Of a stretch of DNA of 64,000 bases, positions 24,551 to 39,514 are shown piece after piece. The stretch is from Enoplolaimus lenunculus (taxonomy: Eukaryota > Nematoda > Enoplea > Enoplida > Thoracostomopsidae), in the NCBI GenBank assembly GCA_030248215.1, contig JASANG010002426.1, forward strand, positions 16,577 through 80,576, read 5' to 3'. The first letter of the stretch is position 1. Each line of letters begins with the position of its first letter. The position numbers were made by a program, and so were the translations under genes. Under the pieces are notes generated by a model. It worked only from the letters and a program-made list of their open reading frames with translations. It was not told where the DNA came from and ran no database searches.

Positions 24551-25689
24551 GCGCGCGTTGCGCTTACATCCCTCTCATTTACGGGGTACTTGACGCTTGG
24601 AACGCAAAGTTTGCACTCTTTAAAAAATATACGGAACAACCTTACAGTGCGATTATTTTAGCGTGTGAGATTAAACGAACTTCACAATTATACCCCTGAA
24701 TAACATATAAAGTTCCTAACCCTTAGCTTACAGCTCCTTAATGGAACTTCATTTCGACAAACATTTTCAACAGTATCGCAGAAATAATTGTGAATCCATA
24801 GCCGAGCTATAATTAATTTCAGGGTCTTTGAGTCAACGAGATACGAATCGCCCGGAAGTAAAAGAACAATCAAAGAATCGTTTGTTGGTCTCGTGCTTGA
24901 CTACCTGATAAGCGATAGTTGTAAGTTAAGCGATATATCTCTTAGCGTTCACCAAAAAACGACCGTTGGGGATAGTCAAAAATAGATTGATTGCTCGGTT
25001 CGGACATGAACCTGCGAAGCTTTGTCGCTTCTACATTTTTTAACAAAATTGTTACGCAACCAACCCAATATTGCAACGATCAGTATAGAATTTAAACGTT
25101 TTTAAACAATTAAAAGTTGCGAAAACATTTTTGAATTTTCGAATTCTAAAACCCAAAAGTAAACGAACTATCCTAGTCTATCCATGGGTAATCCTGGGTA
25201 GGTATAACTAGCAAATATCTGTCTATCAGATTTATATATTTCAGATGCAGATTCGTTGATTATGATGCCAAATGTGAAACTAAACTAAAATAACACCAAC
25301 TGAAGCATGTTACGTTTAAAAGGAACCAATATGTTTTGCCAAATTAATTTAAATTTTTATTCTTGCAATTTATGAACCATCTTATTTCTATATACCTACC
25401 AGGGTGACAACAAAACTGCGAATTCAGTTTTAGATTCGACAAAAATTGACAGTTTGCAATATTCATTTCTGATGAACTTGGGTTATGTTATTTTAAAATT
25501 AACATGTTTCGATTGACTGCTTAAGAATCCGTTTGCTGAGAAGGTATGTTAAGTCGGTAAAGTTTTAATTTCTCATCTTCCATTGCAAAAAAAGGAAGAA
25601 ATACAATGGAAACTCCCCATCTGCGTTTGCAAGTCTCAAAATAGGTTTCTCTAAAGCCGACTACGTTTCATTGGCCAATTATATGGACC

Positions 25690-26277
25690 TTCATTAATCG
25701 TTATTCTGGCCCATGTATAGATCAGAAGCGGAACGTTTTTCTGTGGGACTAGAAAAGAGTAAGCTTAAGCTTTAGACTATTTTTTGATTGGCTTATGCAT
25801 TGGCTTAGGCTTAGTTTTAGGAATATGCTTATTCTTACGCTTAGGCTTAGACTTAGAAATAGCTTATAATACTATTCCACAGGGTACAACCGGAGGCCTG
25901 CCTCCGGCTGCGGCATAAAATCGGCCTGCGGGTCCGGTAGAATTTTTGCCGGAGGTTCCGGTAATTTCGGTAGTAACATTTTTGCATAATTTTGCAAAAT
26001 TTATCTGTTTAGCGCATTTCATTCTGCTTTGGTTACAATTTTCGGGAAAGAATTTCCGAAATTTCGCATAAAATTAGCGTAAAACGAAACAACTTAAACA
26101 ACATATTGCAGATATTGGCTAAAAAATTAACTAATTAACCGTTATCGTTACCACCTAATTTCGCCTCACCTTCGGCTCCGGCAAGCGCAAGATTCGTTGA
26201 CTTCAGGCTCGGGCTCCGGTATTTTTCACCTCCGGTTGCACCCTGCTATTCCGCACCTTTTCTTTACATTGGCCGTT
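25690..26277. mobile_element. Telomere-like-core MITE split by a hAT-type insertion
   Basis: The left end is GGCCCATGTATAGATCAG, then GGAACGTTTTTCTGTGGGAC and a core of TTAGGCTTAG words. The right end TTTTCTTTACATTGGCC lies at about 26258-26274. Between them sits the complete element 25880-26245, so the order of insertion is clear. Confidence 0.75.
25880..26245. mobile_element. hAT-type element inserted in a MITE
   Basis: Runs from CAGGGTACAACCGGAGG to CCTCCGGTTGCACCCTG. The flanking 8-mers are CTATTCCA and CTATTCCG (one difference). It splits the TTAGGC-core MITE of 25690-26277. Confidence 0.8.
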
Positions 26278-26794
26278 ATTCTAATTACCTTATTACAAAA
26301 AACAAACTTTTTTACTTTTATGTATACTCTTGTAAATAAAATATGGTACGAGATTTAATATATGGGAACCAAATAAATTTGCATTGCAGTATGCATGCAG
26401 TACGCGATATTCGGTGATCCGTATGATCGAAATACACTGCGTCGATCTAATTTTTGTTACAAAAACGCGGTATTACAGGTTCATGTTGTAAATATAACCA
26501 TACAATCGCTGAGAAGCTGCTACCTGACATGCTTTTAAAATGGGCTGAAGCTATCCATATGTTGATTATGACGAACGCTGTACTTAGAACCAGGTTGGTT
26601 TCTTCGGAAAAAAATTGAATCGACCTTTTAAAACCGGAAAAATTAAAAACATGTATTCGTCGTCCAATAAATGCAATCACGTTAATAAAATGCTATTAAG
26701 TCTGGTGCCAAAAACAAAAAAATTGAAATATATGGTGTATACGAAAAAATATCTTGAGTAAAATTAGGCCTTAATTGAGGCAACACAAATCACG

Positions 26795-27107
26795 TCCGCT
26801 TCCAACTCAACTCATCACGACCAGAGTGAGTGAACATAAGCAGCAAAAACGTATAGTACTTCAAACCAAACTATACAAAATCTAGTAAATGAATGTCACA
26901 GACACATATAAGCAAAACTTGTTTCGGATGGGAGGATCTCATAGGTTTTCTTAGCATAACTTACGTAGCAACGACAAAACGTCAAGAAAAATACGAGATC
27001 GTCGTATCCGAAATAGGTTTTATTACCTGTTTGGTTGGAGGTACCATACGTTTTTGCTGCTTGTGTTCACTCACTGTGGCCGTGATGAGACGAATTGGAA
27101 GCATGCG
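26795..27107. repeat. Inverted repeat, about 62 bp arms
   Basis: The left arm (about 26795-26860) contains GTGAGTGAACATAAGCAGC and AAAAACGTAT; the right arm (about 27046-27107) contains their reverse complement with GCTGCTTGTGTTCACTCAC. The loop of about 185 bp has no recognised content. Probably a foldback MITE. Confidence 0.65.
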
Positions 27108-27299
27108 TAGTTTTACTCATACTTTTCTGTATATACCATGTATTTTATTGTTGTTTCCGGTATAGGGCTGTAAAAAGTAGGTTTACACTTTAAACTACAT
27201 TTTTGTTAAGGCTTAGGAATATTATTAAAATCTCTTGTTTATGCCCCCAAAAGAACACTGGCCACATATTTATACAAGTCTTGTACACTTTTCTTCCCC

Positions 27300-27372
27300 T
27301 CCGGCAAAAACGAAAAACGTGCGGCGGGTTGAAAAATAAATAACAGTCTCCCCTCTCTATCCGGGACACTAC
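27300..27372. mobile_element. End fragment of a TA-target MITE
   Basis: Reads GGGTTGAAAAATAAATAACA then TCTCCCCTCTCTATCCGGGA and CACTACGG, followed by TA. It matches the right end of the family; the left part is missing. Confidence 0.6.
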
Positions 27373-27952
27373 GGTATACAAAGATTCTAAAGTGTATAAT
27401 CGCTGCCTGCCATCAATATAGCTTAAAATGAAAACGCATTAATTCATAATTATTTACTGAGATAATGCACTATAAGATGTCTAGTAATAGGATTAACATC
27501 AACAAAAGTGTATAGTAAAGTGCACATGCTTGAGCCCATAAAATATCACAGTTTCTTATAATATTGATAAAATAAATAGCATAAAGGTATTGTTGGTCAC
27601 CCGTTATTCTATGCTGTTTGGACGGAAGAACTTTCTATATTCATTTGCAGTTGTAAGAATCACAGTAGACAAAAAGATTTCTAAAGCCTTAAACGCACAA
27701 AGCTAGGTACATGTACCCGTGTTATTTGTCACCTAGTCTAAAATGTGCTTCCGATAAACAACCAATATTACTGACTTAACTCAGAAGCAAACGAAGAACA
27801 AAGTTCTACCTTCTGCATATCTCAGAACAGTGATACACACATCCTCATAGTTCTGGCTTATTCCCAAAAAATGCACCATATATTTTGTTGAGTGAAATTG
27901 CAAAGAGACCAAACTCAGCCATACACCCATAAACTATGTATGCTAAATGACG

Positions 27953-30541
<2,589 letters not shown>

Positions 30542-30900
30542 CCTTGGGCAGATTTGGTATTTGTTTAATAATTCAAAGTTTTACAAAATATAAATATTAT
30601 ATTGCCACTCTTGTAACGGTAAAACTTGTAGTGAACATTGAACAATACCATTTTAATCGCAGAACAGGCCTGTTTTCAGTACAAACATGCGTATGTTCAA
30701 TGGAATACAGTACACACTGTGGGTTGAACAATGGGTCAAAATATAGCCTCATTATATTTATGCGCCGTTCATAACTTATTGTACTGGTCTAGTGGTGCCC
30801 TCGGAGAACCAACTAGAACAATTTTCTAAGGGTTATATACGTAGCGTTTTTTATAAAAGCGAACACAATAGAGTATGCCTAATCAAGTTATACTCAGTTA

Positions 30901-33405
30901 TATACCAGTCGTAGTAAAACTAGATGTATTGAGTGAAACTGGGTCATACTAATGAAATAACTTAAAAAGTCCTAATTTAGACTTAAGTAATTAAGCTAAT
31001 ATGTAAATTAATTATTAGCTAAACATTCAGTTATCGGTCTTGGAGGTTTATAAACAATTTGTTCAGATTTCTCACACCCAAAAACCCTTTAGTACCGAAT
31101 TTGATTGCTTGTAATTCTAATAATCAGTGAAACAATATAAAAAGTCTTAATTTTAGCTTAACTAATTAAGCTATGTAACATGCAAATTAGCTATTAGCTA
31201 ACTATTTAATTGTCGGCCTTGAAGGCTTATAGACATTATTCCGATTGCTCGCATCCAAAACATTTCAGTAACCCTAATAATCAGCGAAATAATTTATAAA
31301 GACCTAATTTAGGTTTTTATTATTCTAGGTAATATGCAAAAATGGTAACTATTCAGTTATTGGTTTTGGGGTTTGTAAACAATTTATACAGATTTTTCGC
31401 ACCCAAAACCATTTAGTACTGAATTTGATTGCTTGTGAATTTAGGTTCAACCAATTATGCAAATTAGCCTGTAGCTAATAAACGGCCTAAAGTTGTAAAA
31501 CCCCAATGCGAGATTACCACTCCAAGATAAAAAGTTTGCAAACAAACAAAAGTTCATCAAAATCGGTTCAGCGGTTCCCGAGACTCTTTTCGGACGGACG
31601 GACGGACGGACATTCAACTTTCGACCCGGGCACAAAATATACCAGCCCCACTAACACACTTAAGAAATTACAGCCGGTTTTGGATGTTTGTGAACAATTT
31701 ATTCATATTCCTTGCACCCAAAAACCCTTCATTGCTAAAGTTAGTTTGTTTGTACCCCTAATAATTGGTGAAATATTGCAAAAAGTCGTAATTCAGGCTT
31801 AACAATTATGCTAATATGCAAATTAGCTATTAGCTAAGTATTAAATTATCGGTTTGAAGACTTGTAGACAATATATTCAGATTCCTCGCGCCCAAAAACC
31901 CATTACTACAGAAATTACATTGCTTGTAACCGTAATGATCCGCAGGCTTGAAGTTCGATCGCCGTTCTGGAGGCCCGCTTTTGCAGCCGTTTAGTTCAAA
32001 GGTCTGAAGACCCTATCCAGACAAAAATACGGGTGGACGGTCAAGGGACGACCTTGTTGAAAATTGGGGCATGTAGGCATATGAGACATGCTTGCCAGGT
32101 GTATATGCAATGTGTCGGCCAGGGGTCCTGGGCAAGATGGCCGAAACAGGAAGGAAACAAAGCAAAACAAACAGACACAAAAATCGAAAGCAAAGGAAAC
32201 AAAACTTAAAAGTAAAGGTAAAAATGAAAATAAAATTTATTAAAATTATGCAAATTTGATACACATGCGTGGGCGATTAGTCCGAGTGGTCAGTATTGTA
32301 ATATTGAAGTTTGTAAATGGTCGGTTTTGTTAGTTTTGTAAGATCGTGAAGTAGTGGATGTCAGTCCGTGCGTCTGTCTGTCTGAAAAGAATCCCAGGAA
32401 CGGCTGAACCGATTTTGATAAACTTTTTTTGTTTGAAAGCCAATTATCCTGGGGTGTTAACCTCGCATTGGGGTTTTAAAATTTTAAGCGTTTAATTAGC
32501 TGCAGGCTAATTTGCATAATAAATTAGGTCTAAATTAGGACTTTGTACAATATTTCCCTAGTTATATATTACAGTTCGAAGCAATCTAATTTAAGCACTA
32601 AAGGGTTTTTAGGTGCGAGGAATACAAACCTCCAAAACCGATAATTGAGCAGTTAGCTAATAGATAATTTGTTGCATATTAGCATAGTTTATAAGCCTAA
32701 ATTACGATTTTTTACAATATTTCACTAATTATTAAGGTTAAAAGCAATATAATTACAGCACTAAAGGGTGGTTTTTAGGTGCGAGGAATTTGAATAAATT
32801 GCGTACAAACATCCAAAACCGATAACTGAATAGTTAGCTAATAGTTAATTTGCATATTAGCTTAATTGACAAGACAAAACTAAGACTTTTAAATTATTTC
32901 AACAATTATTAGGGTCTACTGAAGGTTTTTGGGTGCGAGGAATCTGAATAAATTGTTCACAAAACTCCAAAACCGATAGTTGAAAAGTTAGCTAATAGAT
33001 AATTTGCATATAAACAAAATTAATAGGCCTAAAGTAGGCGTTTTTACAATGTTTCACTAATTATTAGGGTTACAAGCAATCTCATTTCAGCAATAATGGG
33101 TTTTCGGGTGCAAGGAATTTGAACAAATTGTTTATAAACCCTCAAAACCGATAACCGAATAGTTAGCTAATAGCTAATTTGCATATTAGCTTAATTGACA
33201 AGACAAAATTAACACATTTTAAATTATTGCAATAATTATTATGGTGACTGAAGGGTTTTTGGGTGCGAGTAATCTGAGAAATTGCTTACAAACCTCCAAA
33301 ACCGACAAATAAATAGTTAGCTAATAACTAATTTGCATATTACCTTAATTGCTTACATGTGTTCGAGCTTCACTCAATAAATGTAGTCCCACTACGACTG
33401 GTATA
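30901..33405. mobile_element. 2.5 kb foldback element with tandem-repeat arms
   Basis: Bounded by inverted termini TATACCAGTCGTAGT (30901-30915) and ACTACGACTGGTATA (33391-33405). The left arm has head-to-tail monomers with TTATCGG and GTAAACAATTTA, then TCATCAAAATCGGTTCAGCG and a (GGAC)n tract near 31600. The right arm is the inverted counterpart: CTGAACCGATTTTGATAAAC near 32405, then five monomers to the end. Monomer spacing alternates near 178 and 153. More monomers (31680-31935) and a tRNA-derived SINE occupy the centre. No transposase frame was seen. Confidence 0.8.
31935..32345 (+). repeat. tRNA-derived SINE tail inside the foldback element
   Basis: Starts GAAGTTCGATCGCCGTTCTG with GAGGCCCGC, then TGGACGGTCAAGGGACGACC and GAGACATGCTTG, all shared with the units at 33930-34490. 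Near 32278 a new tRNA-like head GATTAGTCCGAGTGGTCAG begins. Confidence 0.6.
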
Positions 33406-33929
33406 AGTTGGTTTTAAGTTGTGAATTACAAAGCGTTGGCTTGACTTGGAACAAAGTGGTACGAAATTGAGTTATTGTATTAAAATTAGAATTGTAATGG
33501 GCGGAGGATTTTTATATAAAGCCGAGTCCGGTGTGTTGAGCGCCGGAACCTTTTATTGCTAGGCAGTACCCTCAATAGGCACACCGGAGCTCGAACGCGC
33601 CGTTTCCGCTCAGAACACGCATAAAACGTTTACTAGAATTTGCCTTCGATGTAACAGTCATAATAATAAACGCGCGATAAAATTGTTCGAACACCAGATT
33701 AATACCTGTACTGACACCCAGGCCTAGAATAGATTCAACAATTACCGGTGATAACCGATTAGGAAAGCTGTACCCCTGTATAACATTGTTAACACAGTTT
33801 CTGTATAATTATATCTGTGCCCTTCTTGTCACAACGTTTCATAGTAAATCTTCAACACCAGCCGTGCCGTTGATGAAGGGCGATTACGCTAACATCATAG
33901 ATCTGAAACCGGAAGCCGTAATCAAAATC

Positions 33930-34490
33930 CATCCAAATACGACACGGGCCGCCGCAGCGGGGATCGAACTCTCAGGCTATCCTTAAGAGAATACTCTACC
34001 ACAGCGCCACGCAGCCCGCCTCTCCAACTACATTTTTGTCGACTATATGTGACTACAGTATGCTGCCAGCTAGAATACATACAGTGCACAGTACTATATT
34101 GCATGAGCACATAACGTACAAGCATGTCTCACAAGCTTACACGCCTTTATTTTCCACATGGTCGTCCCTTGACCGTCCATCCTATTTTCGACTGGATACC
34201 GTGTTCATAGCGCGGCAGTTTACCATTGCGCTCACGGCGTAGCCCCCATTTCAGTCAAGGTAGGAGCCGGGATATCAGACCTTTCAAGTAAGCAGCTGAA
34301 AAGGCGGGCCTCCAGAGCGGAGATAGAACTCTCAGGCTGCGGATCCTTAAGCGAATACTCTACCACTAAGCCACGCAGCTCGCCTCTCCAACTACACTTT
34401 TCGCCGACTATATGTGTCGACAGTATGCTGCCTGCTAGCATACACACAGTGCACTGTACTATATTGCACCTAGACTTTCAAGCATGTGAG
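33930..34490 (-). repeat. Head-to-tail tRNA-derived SINE units
   Basis: On the minus strand two tRNA-like heads, 34390-34300 and 34022-33945, have A boxes TGGCTTAGTGG and TGGCGCTGTGG and B boxes near AGTTCTATCTC and AGTTCGATCCC. They lie about 365 bp apart. Each head follows the same body (AGTATGCTG, GTGCACTGTA, GAGACATGCTTG, GGTCAAGGGACGACC). A third, plus-strand head-like piece (GCTGCGTAGCGCGGTGGCAG) is at about 34571. Confidence 0.7.
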
Positions 34491-36722
34491 ACATGTCCCT
34501 CCGTCGTATGCTTGTCGGAACCATTGCTGTAGACAGGTAAGTCCGAGACTGAACCAGTTGGATAGTCGGGCTGCGTAGCGCGGTGGCAGAGCGTTCGCTT
34601 ACGAATCTGTTGGCTCGTGTATTGAAAAACATGACAATGACTGAAAAAGTACATTACGAAAAACAACATTGCAGAAACCTTAGTAGCTATCATGCTCCAG
34701 AACGGGTTGGTTAATAATCGCAGTCATGCCATGTAAATCACTTTCATAATAATTTTAAATGCTTTCACTTATTTTTCACATTAATACCTGAAATTTCTAT
34801 TAAATCACTAGCTACGTATAAACTTTGATACTTGATAGCATTATGCACTTAGCCCAATTATGCGTTCTTCTGTATTGCTTGAACAAAGTTTAAGGAAGTG
34901 TTAAAACTTACCCTAAAACAAGCGGCCAAAAGTGTTTGAAAACAATGCGACAGCAAATCTGTCAAACATGTATGTTCCTTTTAATTAATGTTATAGTGCA
35001 GGGCAGGTGTTGTCCCTGCCTGCACTCGTTTAGCAACATGTTCAAACAGAACGTTTGATACACATAAAATGAGTGTTCCATTTTCAAAATCTATTTAAAA
35101 TTGATTAAAAATGTTGCTGAAATCGATAATTTTTAGTCAATATGTTCAAAAGGCCATTCAAGCATGGTCACAGTTTGTTTGCGCGTTGATTCGTGAGAAA
35201 TATCGTCCGATAAAATTTTGGTAAAGTTCCGCCGGAGTAAATGTCAAATATTCGATTTCATTCTGGCGATACCACAAATCGATTCTAACTAAAATATAAC
35301 TCACTATCCTCAATCAATGCACTGGGGAGGATATGTGGCCACGCTTTCACATGAACGCAGAGATATTCCTTATGTCGGCCATTGAGTTAAGTCGTTCTTG
35401 GACCTATAAAGTTATAGGTCAGACTAAGGAAAATTGGTCCCCGGTAATTCATCTCTCAAAAATTCTTTCCCAAATAGATTTCTTCCTGAAATGCAAAAAA
35501 CTGAGTCTCACAGCAAAACGTTCCGCCCCTGATCTTTACATGGGCCTAGGAATCAGACAACATATTCCTGAGTTTGCATTCGTACCGCCTCAAGAGAGGT
35601 AATCGGAAGCCAATAGTACATGCAGGTGCCACTCCCATTATATTTCAAATTAAAAACTAAAACAAAATTTAAAACCAATTTGCTGAATCCAGACATAGGT
35701 TCCAATGCGGGATCATGTGGTACTTATGCAAATTACGTCGAGACATCACCGGCAGCTAGCCACACCCGGATTGCAATGTGCATTTTTATTAGTTGCAATC
35801 GGCGGCTTTTATTTTAGATCTACAAACTTACCTTGACGTTGTGATTGTAAAATAATTTAACGTGTTGACTTTTAGTAGATTTAAGTTTTGGATTTCCGGC
35901 ACGGAAGGTTCAATGTGTCAAGGAAACTGGGATACGTCATTGTAATTGCCGGCGCATAGCGCGAGTATATATGACGGGGCTCAGCAGAGAAATTGGTGTT
36001 TATGGCGCTGGGAAAACCTGCGAAACTTATGAGAAACTAGGGAAAATTAGGGAAAGTTCAGCATTTCTATAACGTGGTTAAATATACTATTCTAATACCG
36101 GAGCCAGTGGAATTCGTGGAGAAATTGGGACATGTGTGAGCTTTTGGCTGGATTTAAACCAAATTTAGGCATATTTTCACGGATAGCACAAATAAATCAG
36201 GCCGAAACCATATTAATAGCCTTAACTTTTAGTTATTGGATGGTTTGCATTGGATTCGGGTTGAGAAATAAATATTCAAATGAGCCGCGTCACTAAAATA
36301 AGAGCTGGCTGGCGTAGCATCGAAGATAAACTAGAACTGAGTTGGTATTGGGCTCTCCCCGAAAAACCACGCTTTTCACAGTGCACAAATTGAAAGACGA
36401 CATAGACGTAAACGTCAAATACCATTCAGTTTCGAATCATATGATAACGCAGCCTCAAGCTCGCACCTTCAAGGCACCCGTGCCGAGCGAGTGTTTCAAA
36501 TCATTGATAAACATAAAGGTTACGAAATATTAATAAAAGAATTGTTTAGGCTTTTTAAAAACGATTTATTTACACTGGCGAATAAAATGACGTTTTGGCA
36601 TACGCTGACAAGCGGTCACTTTGCATTTTGCTGAATTTTTTGAGAAAAAGCATTTTAAATGATGATGTTTAGAACAAAAAGCGTACACAAATAGCTTTTC
36701 GTTTTCGACATGTTTCTGTACA

Positions 36723-36931
36723 CACTGCAAAAAATAGTGAGTCAAATAGACTCTCTCCGAAATAGGCTCTACGGGACTACACAAACTGAGTCAAATTCGA
36801 CTCCGCCAGAATCAGATTTGAGTCAGTGAGTCGCACGTCTGACACTGGCGGAGTCGAATTTGACATAGTTTGTGTAGTCCCGTAGAGCCTATTTCGGAGA
36901 GAGTCAATTTGATTCACCAGTTTTTGCAGTG
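36723..36931. mobile_element. Palindromic foldback MITE, copy 1 of 3
   Basis: Almost one long inverted repeat: CACTGCAAAAAATAGTGAGTC at the left minus its last base, CAGTTTTTGCAGTG at the right. Each arm has GGCTCTACGGGACTACACAA or its complement. Other copies are at 42572-42780 and 57914-58122. All are about 210 bp with no coding frame. Confidence 0.85.
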
Positions 36932-38283
36932 CACTGCTCATGAGTTAGCGAAATTTAAGTATTGTTTCACTAGAGTCGGATCCAGAAATTTCTCATACGG
37001 GAGGTCGCGTTGTATATACTTATATAATCGTGAATTTCACCACAAATCCTAAACATTTTAGTTTTGATCCCTGTAGGAGTACTAGGCTGGGTACCTCCTA
37101 CGGTCGGCCAGTGCCTTCAACAACTTGTGGAAATAAAGGTTTAACATTTTCAACTGAATTGCATTAATACTTTACGCCTGATAAGAAGCGTTTGTGTTTT
37201 CAATTCAAATAAACATTCAATACATTGAAATGTTAAAAATATTTCATTGTTCAAGTTGTCACAACCTTAAGACATCATAGAAGATATTGGATTTTGAAAA
37301 AACTAACTGCGTCTAAATTCTTGATGGTAAAATTAAAAAATTAAAATTGTAAACAATTTCAGTTTCACAGATAAGGACCGTTTGTGTTATAAATCACTAT
37401 ACAAGGAATAATCAGCGCCGCAACAGCGTGGTGCCCTAAGAGTCCCGGCCCTCGACGCGCATCTTCGCTCTGCGCTGGCTGAAGAAGCGATCAGCTGCAT
37501 TCAAAAATCCGTGTTTAGTACAATTTTTCTCGTTCCACCATGAATTATACCACATTAATAGATTAGATTGAATATACTTATAGAAAAGTTATTTATTTTG
37601 AAAATTTCAGTGATTTGGTTGAGGCATTAATGTTTATTATTTTTAATTAACAACCGTTATGAATACAGCGAAATTCTTAAGCGATCATTTTAGGTTTTTA
37701 CAACATATATGACAAGTGCAATAGTTGGGTACACGGAAGTGCCCTAATCTCTACGATGAAAAATATTTATTTAAAATACAAAAACAGTTGTTTGAAATAA
37801 AAAATTTAAGCAACAAAATTTGTCTTCTGTGCATAAAATTGCTTTTCCGCCAATTTTTAATACTTTAGCTACTGTGAAGCATTTGTAATGCGTTGTTTAT
37901 AAAAAGAACGACTGTTTTCCCAAAACGCCAAGAAATTTAATCATTTTGTTTATCAAAAGCTGTAATGTTTATGGTTTATTTTGGTTTTTGAGCAATATTT
38001 GCGGTGATTTTCCGCTAAAAAGCACGGTTGCTTCGAATCCTGAGTCATTGATATGTATATAAACAACGAAACCTTTGCAACACAATTCACAGTTGCAAGT
38101 TTTATAACTGCTTCGGTGTTTCATTTTTCTGTTGGTTTAAAGCCATGTTTTGTGTAAGCAGAAACGAAACGTTACAAGTTTAAGAATAGTTTGGTCTATT
38201 TTAAATTTTTAAGAGTTTTAATCGCTTTTCACAGCAATAAAAATGCCACCACGTTTTCAACGCTGCTAACAAAATCTACTCCA

Positions 38284-38370
38284 GCGTTGCTGACTTAGGC
38301 TTAGGATTTCGGCTTATGTGTAGGCTTAAGCTTAGGCTTTACGCTTCGGCTAAAGCTTAGGGGTAGATTT
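38284..38370. repeat. TTAGGC-like tract (fragment of the telomere-like MITE family)
   Basis: Contains TTAGGCTTAGGATTTCGG, TAGGCTTAAGCTTAGGC and further variants. The inverted ends of the family are not present here. Confidence 0.6.
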
Positions 38371-38888
38371 CGTACGTAGGCCTCATAGTTAACATATATA
38401 CCGTTGCATCTTTTGCAAAATATTAAACATGCAAAGTTGCAGAGGTGTAACTAGGTAAAAAATTTACCCGGCTGGCGCTCTGCTCGCGAAATTTATCCGC
38501 GGGTATGCCCGGGCAAAATTGTTTAACCACGACTCATCTGTACCCGCTCTTATTTTTCTTTTGTGATCCTTGAAAACTTGTCTGGTTTGGCCTCGGTTAT
38601 ACGTCACAAAAAGGTACAAAGTACCTGGCAGGTGGCAACCGGATGTAAAAAATAGCCCAGCAGAAAGTCAAGATTTGTCGGAACTGAAGTTGGCGGTCAC
38701 CCCCACGTCGAAGCAAACCTTATCACTGTCTTTGAAAGTTACTAAAAGTTTTATGAACAACGCACATTTATTTACAAAATATATTCGAAAAATATCATTA
38801 GTAAAATTGCCGAAACCTAGACATAGCAAAAATTCTACCGAAGACGGGATTTAGGTTTTTTGTCAGAGGCATACGCAGACTTCAGGTT

Positions 38889-39072
38889 CACTGTAATTTC
38901 AAGTGAGTTGGTTTTAAAACTCAGAATGAGTTGAATCACTTGAGTTAAAACTATCAGAGCTCAGAATTCTGCATTGATTCATCTTATTCTGAGTTAGTTA
39001 ATGTTCACTGTTAACTCAGAAAAACTAACCCACCATCTGAGTTGATTAGTCAACTCAATGGACTTTACAGTG
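38889..39072. mobile_element. Inverted element with CACTGTAA / TTACAGTG ends
   Basis: The ends are inverted, and the arms repeat AACTCAGAATGAGTTGA-type words in both directions. Similar AGTTTAAACT-type words occur at 55340-55690. Non-coding. Confidence 0.55.
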
Positions 39073-39514
39073 TTCTATTTTGATACGCTAAAACGAAACA
39101 CTATTCTATATGAAGCGTTGTATTAACCATGGTTTAAACCTCGTCTATCGTTTGTTACCCGAATTCTAAATTTGCAAAGAACCGCCAAATTTTGTCCGCA
39201 CTTTTAAAATCTTTACCCACTTGTATATCCAGGTCAAAAATTTCACACCAGGCTTGCGTTTACGGGCGGCTCGCGAGCAATTCCGGAAGCTATCAGTTTG
39301 TTGTCAATTTGATTTATGTATCTATACGCCAATCAGATTTATTCATTCTGACCAGATATTCTCTAAACGTGCCACATCAGATTATACATACGCACAGCCT
39401 GCTTAAGCTGCTGCTGCGCGATTCAGAATTTTTGAAAAATTTAAAATTCGCTATTATTGTTGACTCAAATTTCAGATTTAAAGTTTTAACAGTTGTAAAA
39501 CATCAACAAACATC

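Larger units (their letters stand above)
17142..27952. other. Gene-poor, repeat-rich region
   Basis: No exon was recognised on either strand. Elements listed separately fill perhaps half of it. The unassigned stretches (18220-19130, 19500-21400, 24070-24460, 24560-25690 and 27110-27950) are AT-rich and contain only short frames without family motifs or convincing splice structure. A frame at 18671-18976 rich in basic residues was looked at and could not be assigned. Confidence 0.55.
30542..39514. other. Intergenic region between GDP-fucose synthase and the cysteine-rich peptide gene
   Basis: No gene recognised. The left half is the foldback element and SINE units. 34700-36700 is unassigned AT-rich DNA apart from a TTAGGC-family end (GTTCCGCCCCTGATCTTTAC) at about 35520-35560. 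Then follow the foldback at 36723-36931, a GATCC-type fragment at 36970-37100, unassigned DNA, a TTAGGC tract at 38284-38370, and an inverted element at 38889-39072. 39080-39514 is the 5' flank of the peptide gene; no convincing TATA box was seen. Confidence 0.55.

Noticed and set aside
24454-24661. Repetitive HTYI / MYVCMY-type open frames
   Set aside because: Translation of the (TACA)n microsatellite.
38284-38370. Possible true telomere tract
   Set aside because: The TTAGGC words are degenerate, short and part of a dispersed MITE family with inverted ends elsewhere, so this is not a chromosome end.
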